This document shows positions 48,499 through 57,719 of a stretch of DNA of 64,000 bases, piece after piece. The stretch is from Heliopora coerulea (taxonomy: Eukaryota > Cnidaria > Anthozoa > Scleralcyonacea > Helioporidae), in NCBI GenBank assembly GCA_030142905.1, contig JASJOG010000190.1, forward strand, positions 248,001-312,000, read 5' to 3'. Each line of letters begins with the position of its first letter. Position 1 is the stretch's first letter. Below the pieces are notes generated by a model. That model was not told the DNA's origin. It saw nothing but the letters and a program-made list of their open reading frames with translations, and searched no databases. The translations under genes and the position numbers were made by a program.

Positions 48499-48892
48499 TC
48501 CCCAAAGGGGAAGAACAACAATAACAATTGAAATGATATGAAAGGAAAACGGTCAGAGCAGCAAGTAATGTGTTTTGTGCGATTACATTTCAGGTCAGCT
48601 TTGAATGTGTCCCTGGAGACGAAGCGCCGTGTCTGTGGAGAGCATGATGCGGACAAGGTTGGCTGCTTGGCGATTGCAAGGAACGACAAGATGACGAACC
48701 ATCGCCCGCCCGCCCGCCCGCCCGCCCGCCCACCCACAGTTCGAAGGAGTAGCGAAGGAAATGCTAGAGATAAAACATGGTAGGTAATCATCTCAGTCAT
48801 TCCTAGCTAAGTTGATGCACCAAGCAACGTTCCTACCACATGCGACAGTGTGAAATGAACCAATCAAAACGTTGCCTTTCGCCGGAAAACGC

Positions 48893-48981
48893 ATACTTAC
48901 CTGACGCGAGAGGTACTTTGATCACGAAGGAAGTCCTCTCAGGATGAGGCCCTCTCATTGCACTTCGATTGGGTTGACTCC

Positions 48982-49013
<32 letters not shown>

Positions 49014-49056
49014 TATAATTTCTGGTAGTGGGGACCTGCGTTCGCGCTCGTCCCCT
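48893..49056 (+). ncRNA. U1: U1 snRNA copy 14
   Basis: Identical to copy 2. Confidence 0.97.
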
Positions 49057-49223
49057 CCCTCCCTCCCTCCCTATCAAAGCGTAAAGCTGAAGTGAAAACG
49101 GATTAGTGAGTGAAACACGATGTAGGTGATGGTATAGTTCGGTGCGTTCCTAACAATATCTTCGTCCGGTTGGCCGCCACACACAGCGCTAGCTATAAAA
49201 ATGCTATAGTCCTTACGCCTCCT

Positions 49224-49343
49224 GTCTACGACCATACCACCGGGAAAGCACCGGTTCTCGTCAGATCACCGAAGTTAAGCCCGGTCGGGCGGAGTTAGTA
49301 CTTGGATGGGTGACCGCCTGGGAATACCCCGTGTTGTAGTCTT
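49224..49343 (+). rRNA. 5S: 5S rRNA copy 14
   Basis: Identical to copy 1. Confidence 0.97.
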
Positions 49344-49451
49344 TGTTTGCCGAACAATAAAGTACGCTACAGCAACGTCCGCTGACCAAAACGAACCACA
49401 ACATGTTTGTCGGCGTTTTTCGTTCTTAAACTGATTTTTTTCCTTTTCGCT

Positions 49452-49476
49452 ATCGCTTCTCGGCCTCTTGGCTAAG
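49452..49476 (+). pseudogene. U2: U2 5' fragment before D1
   Basis: Nt 1-25 with C at nt 16. Confidence 0.95.
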
Positions 49477-49607
49477 TCCAGAGGTCCGATCGTTCGTGGT
49501 GTTCCGCAAGCTAGAAGCAAGTCTCCGAGTTCTACGAGTCTTCAAACGCGCTGGGGGTGGATCCATGCTCAGGATTCGTCTTGTAACACTCCCACGCGTC
49601 GTCGAGT

Positions 49608-51020
49608 ATGGCAACTGATTCCGAGTGTCCCACAACGTTTGCAGCAGTCGTGGCTGGTGACCGTGCCATTCGTGGTGGCTCTTCTCAGAGCCTTCCAGTT
49701 GCGGCTGCTTCTACCGTCCCTTTACCTGACCGATGTGCGTACGTCGACATTCCCGAGTTGGCGCTGAAGGACAAACCGAAGGTCCGTGCAGCAGAGGTAT
49801 GGGATGAATTCTGTCAAGAGTTCTCCCCTCCGGAACGCTACTTCTCCTGTATCCAGCTTGTTCGACAAAACCGCTTAAGGATTTGGTGCACCTCTTCCGT
49901 CATCCTTGAAGATGTGTGTAACACTGGCCTTACTCTTCGAGGTCATCCCGTCTTGATCCGGCCCATTCAGGATCGCAGTTGGCTTACTGTCACCCATCTG
50001 CCCTACGGCCTTCCGCTTGAAGCCATCAAGGAATTTTTTTCCCAATATGGCGAAGTGAAAGCTATCCGACCGGTGTTGTTCCGTAATGTTCACACCGGTA
50101 CAATCAAGGTCAAAGTCCAGCTCCATACCACAGTTCCAACTCGGGTTCGAATCTGTGGTCACGCAGGCCTGGTCTATCACCAAGGTCAGACCAGAACATG
50201 TTACAACTGCAATCAAGATGGCCATGAGGCTAAAAAGTGCCCAAAGAGACAACAGCCTCAACAGAAGAAACCAAAGAAATCTAAAGACTCTAAGCGTAAA
50301 GAGAGTTCTCAAACTTCCAGTTCCACTGTTACTGCAACGGAGATAACGCCGCCTTCCCAGGCTGATGTCCCCTCGACCTCTACATCTCAAGAGGATGAGT
50401 TACCCGAACCTCCGACAAAGAAAGTCGTTCTGGAAGAGACCACTTCTGAGTTGACGGATCCTTCCATAGTTCTGGTGCCCCCTCCTCCGGTGATAACCAC
50501 CGACATGGTCGTGGACCCCACAGACCTTCCAGTCCCTTCGGAGAATACTCCTGATTTACCTGTTGCCCCTACCGTCACTACGGAGACCACCACCTCTGTT
50601 GATACTCCACAACTGGTAGTGGATCCTCCACAGGCCTTTATTGGCACAGCTGTTACCACTGAGAAGCCTATGGCTACTGAGCCAACTACGTCTCAGCAGG
50701 AAGAGGCTCTTCCACCAAAACCTAATCGCCCGTTCGCTGATGCGTTGGCGTGCCTACGTAAGAGAACTAAACCGCATCCCGTATACGCCCCCAAACAAGA
50801 AACGGACTTTGTTCGCGAGCTAACAGTTGGGGAAACGGAAGATGGTGAACCTATTTTGGGCGGACCGTCAGTTAAGTACATTACAGATCGTATTAAACGC
50901 CAGTACAAAGGCGTTACAAACGTTGTAGTGGAAGAGGCAATTGCCAATCTTGTCTTTAAAAATGCTAAAGGGGACACCATAGTAGAGTTCCCGTATGAGT
51001 TAGAACATTCTTCTGTTTAA
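49608..51020 (+). CDS. Element D1 ORF1, RRM-like/CCHC protein, 470 aa
   Basis: ATG in the context GAGTATGGC. Conserved block IPELALKDK...FSCIQLVRQ...LRGHP; RRM-like HLPYGLP...TGTIKVKV; knuckle C188-x2-C191-x4-H196-x4-C201, then a Lys-rich patch (KKPKKSKDSKRK). A Thr/Pro/Val-rich linker leads to a folded-looking C-terminus (ITDRIKRQYKGV...) that B lacks. It is closest to the B ORF1. The intact frame in two copies suggests selection on ORF1. Confidence 0.9.
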   Translation: MATDSECPTTFAAVVAGDRAIRGGSSQSLPVAAASTVPLPDRCAYVDIPELALKDKPKVRAAEVWDEFCQEFSPPERYFSCIQLVRQNRLRIWCTSSVILEDVCNTGLTLRGHPVLIRPIQDRSWLTVTHLPYGLPLEAIKEFFSQYGEVKAIRPVLFRNVHTGTIKVKVQLHTTVPTRVRICGHAGLVYHQGQTRTCYNCNQDGHEAKKCPKRQQPQQKKPKKSKDSKRKESSQTSSSTVTATEITPPSQADVPSTSTSQEDELPEPPTKKVVLEETTSELTDPSIVLVPPPPVITTDMVVDPTDLPVPSENTPDLPVAPTVTTETTTSVDTPQLVVDPPQAFIGTAVTTEKPMATEPTTSQQEEALPPKPNRPFADALACLRKRTKPHPVYAPKQETDFVRELTVGETEDGEPILGGPSVKYITDRIKRQYKGVTNVVVEEAIANLVFKNAKGDTIVEFPYELEHSSV

Positions 51021-51295
51021 TGTGTAGTTATTCATTTTCATAACTCCACCGAAACTTTCGTCTTACATCCGAGCTTTTCACACGCACTCTCCTTGCAGGG
51101 CGTAGTTACTTCTGCTTCAGCCCTGTCGGGAGTGACCAGACGTATCCGGCGCAACGGAGAGGGTCTCGCGAGCCCTTTTGGTCTGAGTACCCAGCGATAT
51201 GGTACCTCCGCGGATTAAGGCCTTTGCACACCACCTCCAGGGCCCATTGCACCGTCGGGTCCGTTATAGGTGGTAAGGTCGTATAACTCCAAAAC
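51021..51295 (+). promoter_or_regulatory. Element D1 3' UTR with conserved RNA domain
   Basis: A CAGGGC/GCCCTG hairpin presents TAGTTACTTCTGCTT, followed by the GAGTACC/GGTACCTC hairpin. The terminal domain is GGCCT (51219-51223)/AGGTC (51276-51280), TTGCAC (51224-51229) opposite A51275, ACCACCT/AGGTGGT, then GGGCCC/GGGTCC closing a loop ATTGCACCGTC (51246-51256). Confidence 0.78.
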
Positions 51296-51460
51296 AAGAT
51301 CAAGTGTAGTATCTGTTCTTATCAGCTTAATATCTGGTATGCCAGGCAACGCCTGGCTCATATATTAAACTGATTTTTGGACCTCGGCCATGGGATTGAA
51401 GCTTGCTTCACCCTGGCCACGGGTTGTCTCGGTCTTGCACTAAATCCGAGTACGGCCCCT
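51296..51460 (+). pseudogene. U2: U2 3' fragment after D1
   Basis: Nt 23/26-187. Confidence 0.93.
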
Positions 51461-51854
51461 TCCCCAAAGGGGAAGAACAACAATAACAATTGAAATGATA
51501 TGAAAGGAAAACGGTCAGAGCAGCAAGTAATGTGTTTTGTGCGATTACATTTCAGGTCAGCTTTGAATGTGTCCCTGGAGACGAAGCGCCGTGTCTGTGG
51601 AGAGCATGATGCGGACAAGGTTGGCTGCTTGGCGATTGCAAGGAACGACAAGATGACGAACCATCGCCCGCCCGCCCGCCCGCCCGCCCGCCCACCCACA
51701 GTTCGAAGGAGTAGCGAAGGAAATGCTAGAGATAAAACATGGTAGGTAATCATCTCAGTCATTCCTAGCTAAGTTGATGCACCAAGCAACGTTCCTACCA
51801 CATGCGACAGTGTGAAATGAACCAATCAAAACGTTGCCTTTCGCCGGAAAACGC

Positions 51855-51943
51855 ATACTTACCTGACGCGAGAGGTACTTTGATCACGAAGGAAGTCCTC
51901 TCAGGATGAGGCCCTCTCATTGCACTTCGATTGGGTTGACTCC

Positions 51944-51975
<32 letters not shown>

Positions 51976-52018
51976 TATAATTTCTGGTAGTGGGGACCTG
52001 CGTTCGCGCTCGTCCCCT
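51855..52018 (+). ncRNA. U1: U1 snRNA copy 15
   Basis: Identical to copy 2. Confidence 0.97.
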
Positions 52019-52185
52019 CCCTCCCTCCCTCCCTATCAAAGCGTAAAGCTGAAGTGAAAACGGATTAGTGAGTGAAACACGATGTAGGTGATGGTATAGT
52101 TCGGTGCGTTCCTAACAATATCTTCGTCCGGTTGGCCGCCACACACAGCGCTAGCTATAAAAATGCTATAGTCCTTACGCCTCCT

Positions 52186-52305
52186 GTCTACGACCATACC
52201 ACCGGGAAAGCACCGGTTCTCGTCAGATCACCGAAGTTAAGCCCGGTCGGGCGGAGTTAGTACTTGGATGGGTGACCGCCTGGGAATACCCCGTGTTGTA
52301 GTCTT
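52186..52305 (+). rRNA. 5S: 5S rRNA copy 15
   Basis: Identical to copy 1. Confidence 0.97.
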
Positions 52306-52413
52306 TGTTTGCCGAACAATAAAGTACGCTACAGCAACGTCCGCTGACCAAAACGAACCACAACATGTTTGTCGGCGTTTTTCGTTCTTAAACTGATTTT
52401 TTTCCTTTTCGCT

Positions 52414-52438
52414 ATCGCTTCTCGGCCTCTTGGCTAAG
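52414..52438 (+). pseudogene. U2: U2 5' fragment before D2
   Basis: Nt 1-25 with C at nt 16. Confidence 0.95.
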
Positions 52439-52569
52439 TCCAGAGGTCCGATCGTTCGTGGTGTTCCGCAAGCTAGAAGCAAGTCTCCGAGTTCTACGAG
52501 TCTTCAAACGCGCTGGGGGTGGATCCATGCTCAGGATTCGTCTTGTAACACTCCCACGCGTCGTCGAGT

Positions 52570-53982
52570 ATGGCAACTGATTCCGAGTGTCCCACAACGT
52601 TTGCAGCAGTCGTGGCTGGTGACCGTGCCATTCGTGGTGGCTCTTCTCAGAGCCTTCCAGTTGCGGCTGCTTCTACCGTCCCTTTACCTGACCGATGTGC
52701 GTACGTCGACATTCCCGAGTTGGCGCTGAAGGACAAACCGAAGGTCCGTGCAGCAGAGGTATGGGATGAATTCTGTCAAGAGTTCTCCCCTCCGGAACGC
52801 TACTTCTCCTGTATCCAGCTTGTTCGACAAAACCGCTTAAGGATTTGGTGCACCTCTTCCGTCATCCTTGAAGATGTGTGTAACACTGGCCTTACTCTTC
52901 GAGGTCATCCCGTCTTGATCCGGCCCATTCAGGATCGCAGTTGGCTTACTGTCACCCATCTGCCCTACGGCCTTCCGCTTGAAGCCATCAAGGAATTTTT
53001 TTCCCAATATGGCGAAGTGAAAGCTATCCGACCGGTGTTGTTCCGTAATGTTCACACCGGTACAATCAAGGTCAAAGTCCAGCTCCATACCACAGTTCCA
53101 ACTCGGGTTCGAATCTGTGGTCACGCAGGCCTGGTCTATCACCAAGGTCAGACCAGAACATGTTACAACTGCAATCAAGATGGCCATGAGGCTAAAAAGT
53201 GCCCAAAGAGACAACAGCCTCAACAGAAGAAACCAAAGAAATCTAAAGACTCTAAGCGTAAAGAGAGTTCTCAAACTTCCAGTTCCACTGTTACTGCAAC
53301 GGAGATAACGCCGCCTTCCCAGGCTGATGTCCCCTCGACCTCTACATCTCAAGAGGATGAGTTACCCGAACCTCCGACAAAGAAAGTCGTTCTGGAAGAG
53401 ACCACTTCTGAGTTGACGGATCCTTCCATAGTTCTGGTGCCCCCTCCTCCGGTGATAACCACCGACATGGTCGTGGACCCCACAGACCTTCCAGTCCCTT
53501 CGGAGAATACTCCTGATTTACCTGTTGCCCCTACCGTCACTACGGAGACCACCACCTCTGTTGATACTCCACAACTGGTAGTGGATCCTCCACAGGCCTT
53601 TATTGGCACAGCTGTTACCACTGAGAAGCCTATGGCTACTGAGCCAACTACGTCTCAGCAGGAAGAGGCTCTTCCACCAAAACCTAATCGCCCGTTCGCT
53701 GATGCGTTGGCGTGCCTACGTAAGAGAACTAAACCGCATCCCGTATACGCCCCCAAACAAGAAACGGACTTTGTTCGCGAGCTAACAGTTGGGGAAACGG
53801 AAGATGGTGAACCTATTTTGGGCGGACCGTCAGTTAAGTACATTACAGATCGTATTAAACGCCAGTACAAAGGCGTTACAAACGTTGTAGTGGAAGAGGC
53901 AATTGCCAATCTTGTCTTTAAAAATGCTAAAGGGGACACCATAGTAGAGTTCCCGTATGAGTTAGAACATTCTTCTGTTTAA
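52570..53982 (+). CDS. Element D2 ORF1, 470 aa
   Basis: Protein identical to D1 ORF1, although the 3' UTR has diverged slightly. Confidence 0.9.
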   Translation: MATDSECPTTFAAVVAGDRAIRGGSSQSLPVAAASTVPLPDRCAYVDIPELALKDKPKVRAAEVWDEFCQEFSPPERYFSCIQLVRQNRLRIWCTSSVILEDVCNTGLTLRGHPVLIRPIQDRSWLTVTHLPYGLPLEAIKEFFSQYGEVKAIRPVLFRNVHTGTIKVKVQLHTTVPTRVRICGHAGLVYHQGQTRTCYNCNQDGHEAKKCPKRQQPQQKKPKKSKDSKRKESSQTSSSTVTATEITPPSQADVPSTSTSQEDELPEPPTKKVVLEETTSELTDPSIVLVPPPPVITTDMVVDPTDLPVPSENTPDLPVAPTVTTETTTSVDTPQLVVDPPQAFIGTAVTTEKPMATEPTTSQQEEALPPKPNRPFADALACLRKRTKPHPVYAPKQETDFVRELTVGETEDGEPILGGPSVKYITDRIKRQYKGVTNVVVEEAIANLVFKNAKGDTIVEFPYELEHSSV

Positions 53983-54257
53983 TGTGTAGTTATTCATTTT
54001 CATAACTCCACCGTAATTTTCGTCTTACATCCGAGCTTTTCACACGCACTCTCCTTGCAGGGCGTAGTTACTTCTGCTTCAGCCCTGTCGGGAGCGACCA
54101 GACGTATCCGGCGCAACGGAGAGGGTCTCGCGAGCCCTTTTGGTCTGAGTACCCAGCGATATGGTACCTCCGCGGATTAAGGCCTTTGCACACCACCTCC
54201 AGGGCCCATTGCACCGTCGGGTCCATTATAGGTGGTAAGGTCGTATAACTCCAAAAC
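53983..54257 (+). promoter_or_regulatory. Element D2 3' UTR
   Basis: TTGCAC internal loop at 54186-54191; ATTGCAC hairpin loop at 54208-54214. Confidence 0.78.
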
Positions 54258-54422
54258 AAGATCAAGTGTAGTATCTGTTCTTATCAGCTTAATATCTGGT
54301 ATGCCAGGCAACGCCTGGCTCATATATTAAACTGATTTTTGGACCTCGGCCATGGGATTGAAGCTTGCTTCACCCTGGCCACGGGTTGTCTCGGTCTTGC
54401 ACTAAATCCGAGTACGGCCCCT
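54258..54422 (+). pseudogene. U2: U2 3' fragment after D2
   Basis: Nt 23/26-187. Confidence 0.93.
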
Positions 54423-54816
54423 TCCCCAAAGGGGAAGAACAACAATAACAATTGAAATGATATGAAAGGAAAACGGTCAGAGCAGCAAGTAATGTGTTTT
54501 GTGCGATTACATTTCAGGTCAGCTTTGAATGTGTCCCTGGAGACGAAGCGCCGTGTCTGTGGAGAGCATGATGCGGACAAGGTTGGCTGCTTGGCGATTG
54601 CAAGGAACGACAAGATGACGAACCATCGCCCGCCCGCCCGCCCGCCCGCCCGCCCACCCACAGTTCGAAGGAGTAGCGAAGGAAATGCTAGAGATAAAAC
54701 ATGGTAGGTAATCATCTCAGTCATTCCTAGCTAAGTTGATGCACCAAGCAACGTTCCTACCACATGCGACAGTGTGAAATGAACCAATCAAAACGTTGCC
54801 TTTCGCCGGAAAACGC

Positions 54817-54905
54817 ATACTTACCTGACGCGAGAGGTACTTTGATCACGAAGGAAGTCCTCTCAGGATGAGGCCCTCTCATTGCACTTCGATTGGGTTG
54901 ACTCC

Positions 54906-54937
<32 letters not shown>

Positions 54938-54980
54938 TATAATTTCTGGTAGTGGGGACCTGCGTTCGCGCTCGTCCCCT
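54817..54980 (+). ncRNA. U1: U1 snRNA copy 16
   Basis: Identical to copy 2. Confidence 0.97.
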
Positions 54981-55147
54981 CCCTCCCTCCCTCCCTATCA
55001 AAGCGTAAAGCTGAAGTGAAAACGGATTAGTGAGTGAAACACGATGTAGGTGATGGTATAGTTCGGTGCGTTCCTAACAATATCTTCGTCCGGTTGGCCG
55101 CCACACACAGCGCTAGCTATAAAAATGCTATAGTCCTTACGCCTCCT

Positions 55148-55267
55148 GTCTACGACCATACCACCGGGAAAGCACCGGTTCTCGTCAGATCACCGAAGTT
55201 AAGCCCGGTCGGGCGGAGTTAGTACTTGGATGGGTGACCGCCTGGGAATACCCCGTGTTGTAGTCTT
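55148..55267 (+). rRNA. 5S: 5S rRNA copy 16
   Basis: Identical to copy 1. Confidence 0.97.
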
Positions 55268-55375
55268 TGTTTGCCGAACAATAAAGTACGCTACAGCAAC
55301 GTCCGCTGACCAAAACGAACCACAACATGTTTGTCGGCGTTTTTCGTTCTTAAACTGATTTTTTTCCTTTTCGCT

Positions 55376-55400
55376 ATCGCTTCTCGGCCTATTGGCTAAG
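55376..55400 (+). pseudogene. U2: U2 5' fragment before E
   Basis: Nt 1-25 with A at nt 16. Confidence 0.95.
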
Positions 55401-55814
55401 ACAATTGGTGCCTGTGAACGTCCGTAGCGATCAACGTTTGAAGACTCTCGTGGTTTTCCTGCTGTTTGCTGTTTGCTGTTGGTTTTCGTGGGGGCTAAGG
55501 TGGATGCATGCTTCTGGAGTCCTCCAGATAACACCTTAGTCCACTTCCTTCGTGTTTGGTTCGTTTGGTTCGTTTGGCTTGGAGTTCCAGTGTTCCTGAC
55601 CGTGCTGCATCGCAGTGGTTCTTTTTGGAGCCTTGGGCACTGGACGTCCGCTGGTAGCTGGTTGCTGGTTGCTGGTTTTGGTCTTTCGCGTGGGGGACTG
55701 CCTGCACTTGGGCGGTAGTCCCGTGTCCCACATTTGGTGGATCGTATCTGTTCGGTGTATCCTTGTGGTATCCTTTTTTCTTCTTCTTTGTGTGTGTAGC
55801 TCTAGCTCTAAGTA
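55401..55814 (+). other. Element E 5' UTR with structured uORF
   Basis: The hairpin CTAAGGTG (55495-55502) / CACCTTAG (55532-55539) encloses GCATGCT and an inner TCTGGAG-TC-CTCCAGA hairpin. A 7-codon uORF (ATG CTT CTG GAG ... TAA) lies inside. Short repeats such as GCTGTTT and GGTTGCTGGTTGCTGG follow. Confidence 0.65.
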
Positions 55815-57719
55815 ATGGCGGTACCATACTCAAATCGGTCCGCCCTGTGTACCTTACCGGAACTCTGCCTAAGAGGCAAGCCTCAGGTCACCGAGGCTGA
55901 GCTCCGGCGTAGTTTTTTAACTGTGGCAAACCCTCTTTCTTCGGCATTTGCCTGCATACAGCTCCTCTCGGCCAATGAGATCAGGTTGTGTTTTACGTCT
56001 ACCCGACAGATGGAAGACGTAATGAACACGGGGCTCGTGTTTAGGGGCCACCCATTGACCCTGGGACCCATTCATACCAAAAAATGGGTCACAATTCGAC
56101 GCCTTGCATATGGAACGCCGCACGACTTCGTGAGCAAGGCCCTTGCACCTTATGGCGAAGTGTCCACCATTCGACCCGAAGTCATCGACCGTGTGGCTAC
56201 AGGCACTCTCTTCGCCCACGTGGACCTCAGAAAAGACATCCCGTCACGGTTGAGGATCCGAGGCCACAACTGTGTGCTATGGTACAGGGACCAACCCCGT
56301 ACCTGCTTTTTGTGTGGTCAGCATGGCCACGAAAGACGACACTGCCCGCAACGGCGTGGCCAACGCCTATTGGTCCCGCAACAGTCAAGTCGGGAACCAG
56401 AAAGGCCCAGCCGCCAAACCTCCACCGCTCCTTCCGTGAGCCAGGCGCTCTCGCCTTCGGGGCCACCATCCCATAGCCCCCCTCAGCTGCGGCGTCTTGC
56501 CACTACTGTGGCCACAACCCTACCCAACGCTCCCAGCGGCACACCACGCAAAGTTACCCCTGGTCGCTCGTACGCAGCCGCGACTGTTCAGGAACAGCCC
56601 ATTTCGGTTCCTTCCCGCTTTGCTGTGCTGCCAGTGGAGGATCTGCCCCAGGAAGATCTGCCCCAGGACGACCTGCCCCGTGCAGATACGTCCCAAGCTA
56701 AGCCCCAACGAGAACGGGGACGCAAGGGTAGGAGATCACGGCGATCCCGGCAACGGGCAGCCGCACGCCTCATCCCACCAGGCAAGATTGACTCTGCCCA
56801 GGACATACGACGGGCCCTCGGTGAGGAAGCCCCCACCGGCCCTTGTCCACCTCAAGTAGTGACGTCTCAGACGTCTACTGAGAAGTCTCTTGCCCCCGCT
56901 GCCACCAGCGCAGCCCCCCCTCCATCGGGGGAAAATGTTGGGGAAATGTCCTCCCCTCAAGCAACGCCCCCCGCCCGGGACCAGCCGGACAGTACTCCCC
57001 TCTCCTTCAGTAAAGAGAGCGTGGAAGCCTTCCTTCCGGCCCCCCAGGAAGGAATGGCAGACGACTCGACCCCGGAGGGTGTCGACGAACTCGGGGACTC
57101 CGATAAGGAACCCCCGCAGAAGAAGCCCTACCAGCCCACCACGGCAGGGCCCCTGGTGGCCTCACCTCCGCATTCGGTAGGTGACGCCTTTCTCCCCTTA
57201 GTCTCGGGAGTCTCAGCCCCTTTCGGCCTCCCTTCGGTGCCCGCGGAGCCCAAGTTCTCGTCCGCAAACGCACCCTCAACCACACCACCTGCCACCGAGA
57301 AAGGGACAGCCAAAGGGCAGAAAGTTCAGCCCGAACAGTCAGGGCCGTCTAAGAGCACTGGCAAAAATGCGGGCTCCAAGAAAAACCGTCGGAACGCGCC
57401 ACGTTCGGACCCACCGTTCGACCCATTCACGCGCCGACGAACCGCGCCACGGTTGCCCGTGGGCGCAACAAAAAGACGCTTGCCCGTGGGCGCAACAAAA
57501 AGACGCTTGCCGTCATCAACTTCTAGCCTCCCGAAGGAGGCAATAACAGCACCGCCAACCTTGGCGGAGACTCACCCAGCGACCCCCTCTGTTCCTGAGG
57601 AGGAGTCGCTTCTTACCCTCTCGGGCAGTTTGCGCTCTCCAGAACGTTCGTGCCCTTCAGAGCGCATACCGAACCCTCCCTTTGAAGGTTCGGATCAGTT
57701 GACTAATCAAACACAATGA
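55815..57719 (+). CDS. Element E ORF1, RRM-like/CCHC protein, 634 aa
   Basis: Starts MAVPYSNR. N-terminal block PELCLRGK...FACIQLL...FRGHP; RRM-like RRLAYGTP...TGTLFAHV; knuckle C154-x2-C157-x4-H162-x4-C167, at the same residue numbers as in A. The long Pro/Ser-rich tail has an EDLPQ/DDLPR repeat, an Arg-rich patch (RGRKGRRSRRSRQR) and a 27-bp exact tandem duplication (57453-57479, 57480-57506). Its TGA stop overlaps the ORF2 ATG as ATGA. Confidence 0.92.
   Translation: MAVPYSNRSALCTLPELCLRGKPQVTEAELRRSFLTVANPLSSAFACIQLLSANEIRLCFTSTRQMEDVMNTGLVFRGHPLTLGPIHTKKWVTIRRLAYGTPHDFVSKALAPYGEVSTIRPEVIDRVATGTLFAHVDLRKDIPSRLRIRGHNCVLWYRDQPRTCFLCGQHGHERRHCPQRRGQRLLVPQQSSREPERPSRQTSTAPSVSQALSPSGPPSHSPPQLRRLATTVATTLPNAPSGTPRKVTPGRSYAAATVQEQPISVPSRFAVLPVEDLPQEDLPQDDLPRADTSQAKPQRERGRKGRRSRRSRQRAAARLIPPGKIDSAQDIRRALGEEAPTGPCPPQVVTSQTSTEKSLAPAATSAAPPPSGENVGEMSSPQATPPARDQPDSTPLSFSKESVEAFLPAPQEGMADDSTPEGVDELGDSDKEPPQKKPYQPTTAGPLVASPPHSVGDAFLPLVSGVSAPFGLPSVPAEPKFSSANAPSTTPPATEKGTAKGQKVQPEQSGPSKSTGKNAGSKKNRRNAPRSDPPFDPFTRRRTAPRLPVGATKRRLPVGATKRRLPSSTSSLPKEAITAPPTLAETHPATPSVPEEESLLTLSGSLRSPERSCPSERIPNPPFEGSDQLTNQTQ
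57453..57506 (+). repeat. 27-bp exact tandem duplication in E ORF1
   Basis: TTGCCCGTGGGCGCAAC... occurs twice in frame, duplicating a basic LPVGATKRR segment. Confidence 0.92.

Larger units (their letters stand above)
42066..49476 (+). repeat. Higher-order repeat 2b (7,411 bp)
   Basis: Second tandem copy of A plus one unit; the U2 fragment at its right end (before D1) has C at nt 16. Confidence 0.93.
49477..51295 (+). mobile_element. Element D1: ORF1-only U2-specific element
   Basis: A 1,819-bp insertion after U2 nt 25, starting TCCAGAGGTCCGATCG and ending CTCCAAAAC before AAG-ATC. It has no ORF2. The leader has GAGTTCTACGAGTC as in B, and a GGGGGTG/CACTCCC hairpin (49553-49559 / 49587-49593) enclosing CCATGCT, equivalent to the A and E leader hairpins. 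A uORF from 49565 ends (TGA, 49616-49618) just after the main ATG. Confidence 0.9.
49477..52438 (+). repeat. Higher-order repeat 3a (2,962 bp): D plus one unit
   Basis: The length equals D (1,819) plus AAG plus 1,140. Tandem with 52439-55400; a few substitutions separate the copies. Confidence 0.93.
52439..54257 (+). mobile_element. Element D2: ORF1-only U2-specific element
   Basis: Like D1, with a few 3' UTR substitutions (CCGTAATTTTCG for CCGAAACTTTCG; GGGAGCGACC for GGGAGTGACC; GGTCCATTATAGG for GGTCCGTTATAGG). None of these falls in a stem of the terminal domain (54181-54242). Confidence 0.9.
52439..55400 (+). repeat. Higher-order repeat 3b (2,962 bp)
   Basis: Second tandem copy of D plus one unit; the U2 fragment at its right end (before E) has A at nt 16. 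Confidence 0.93.
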
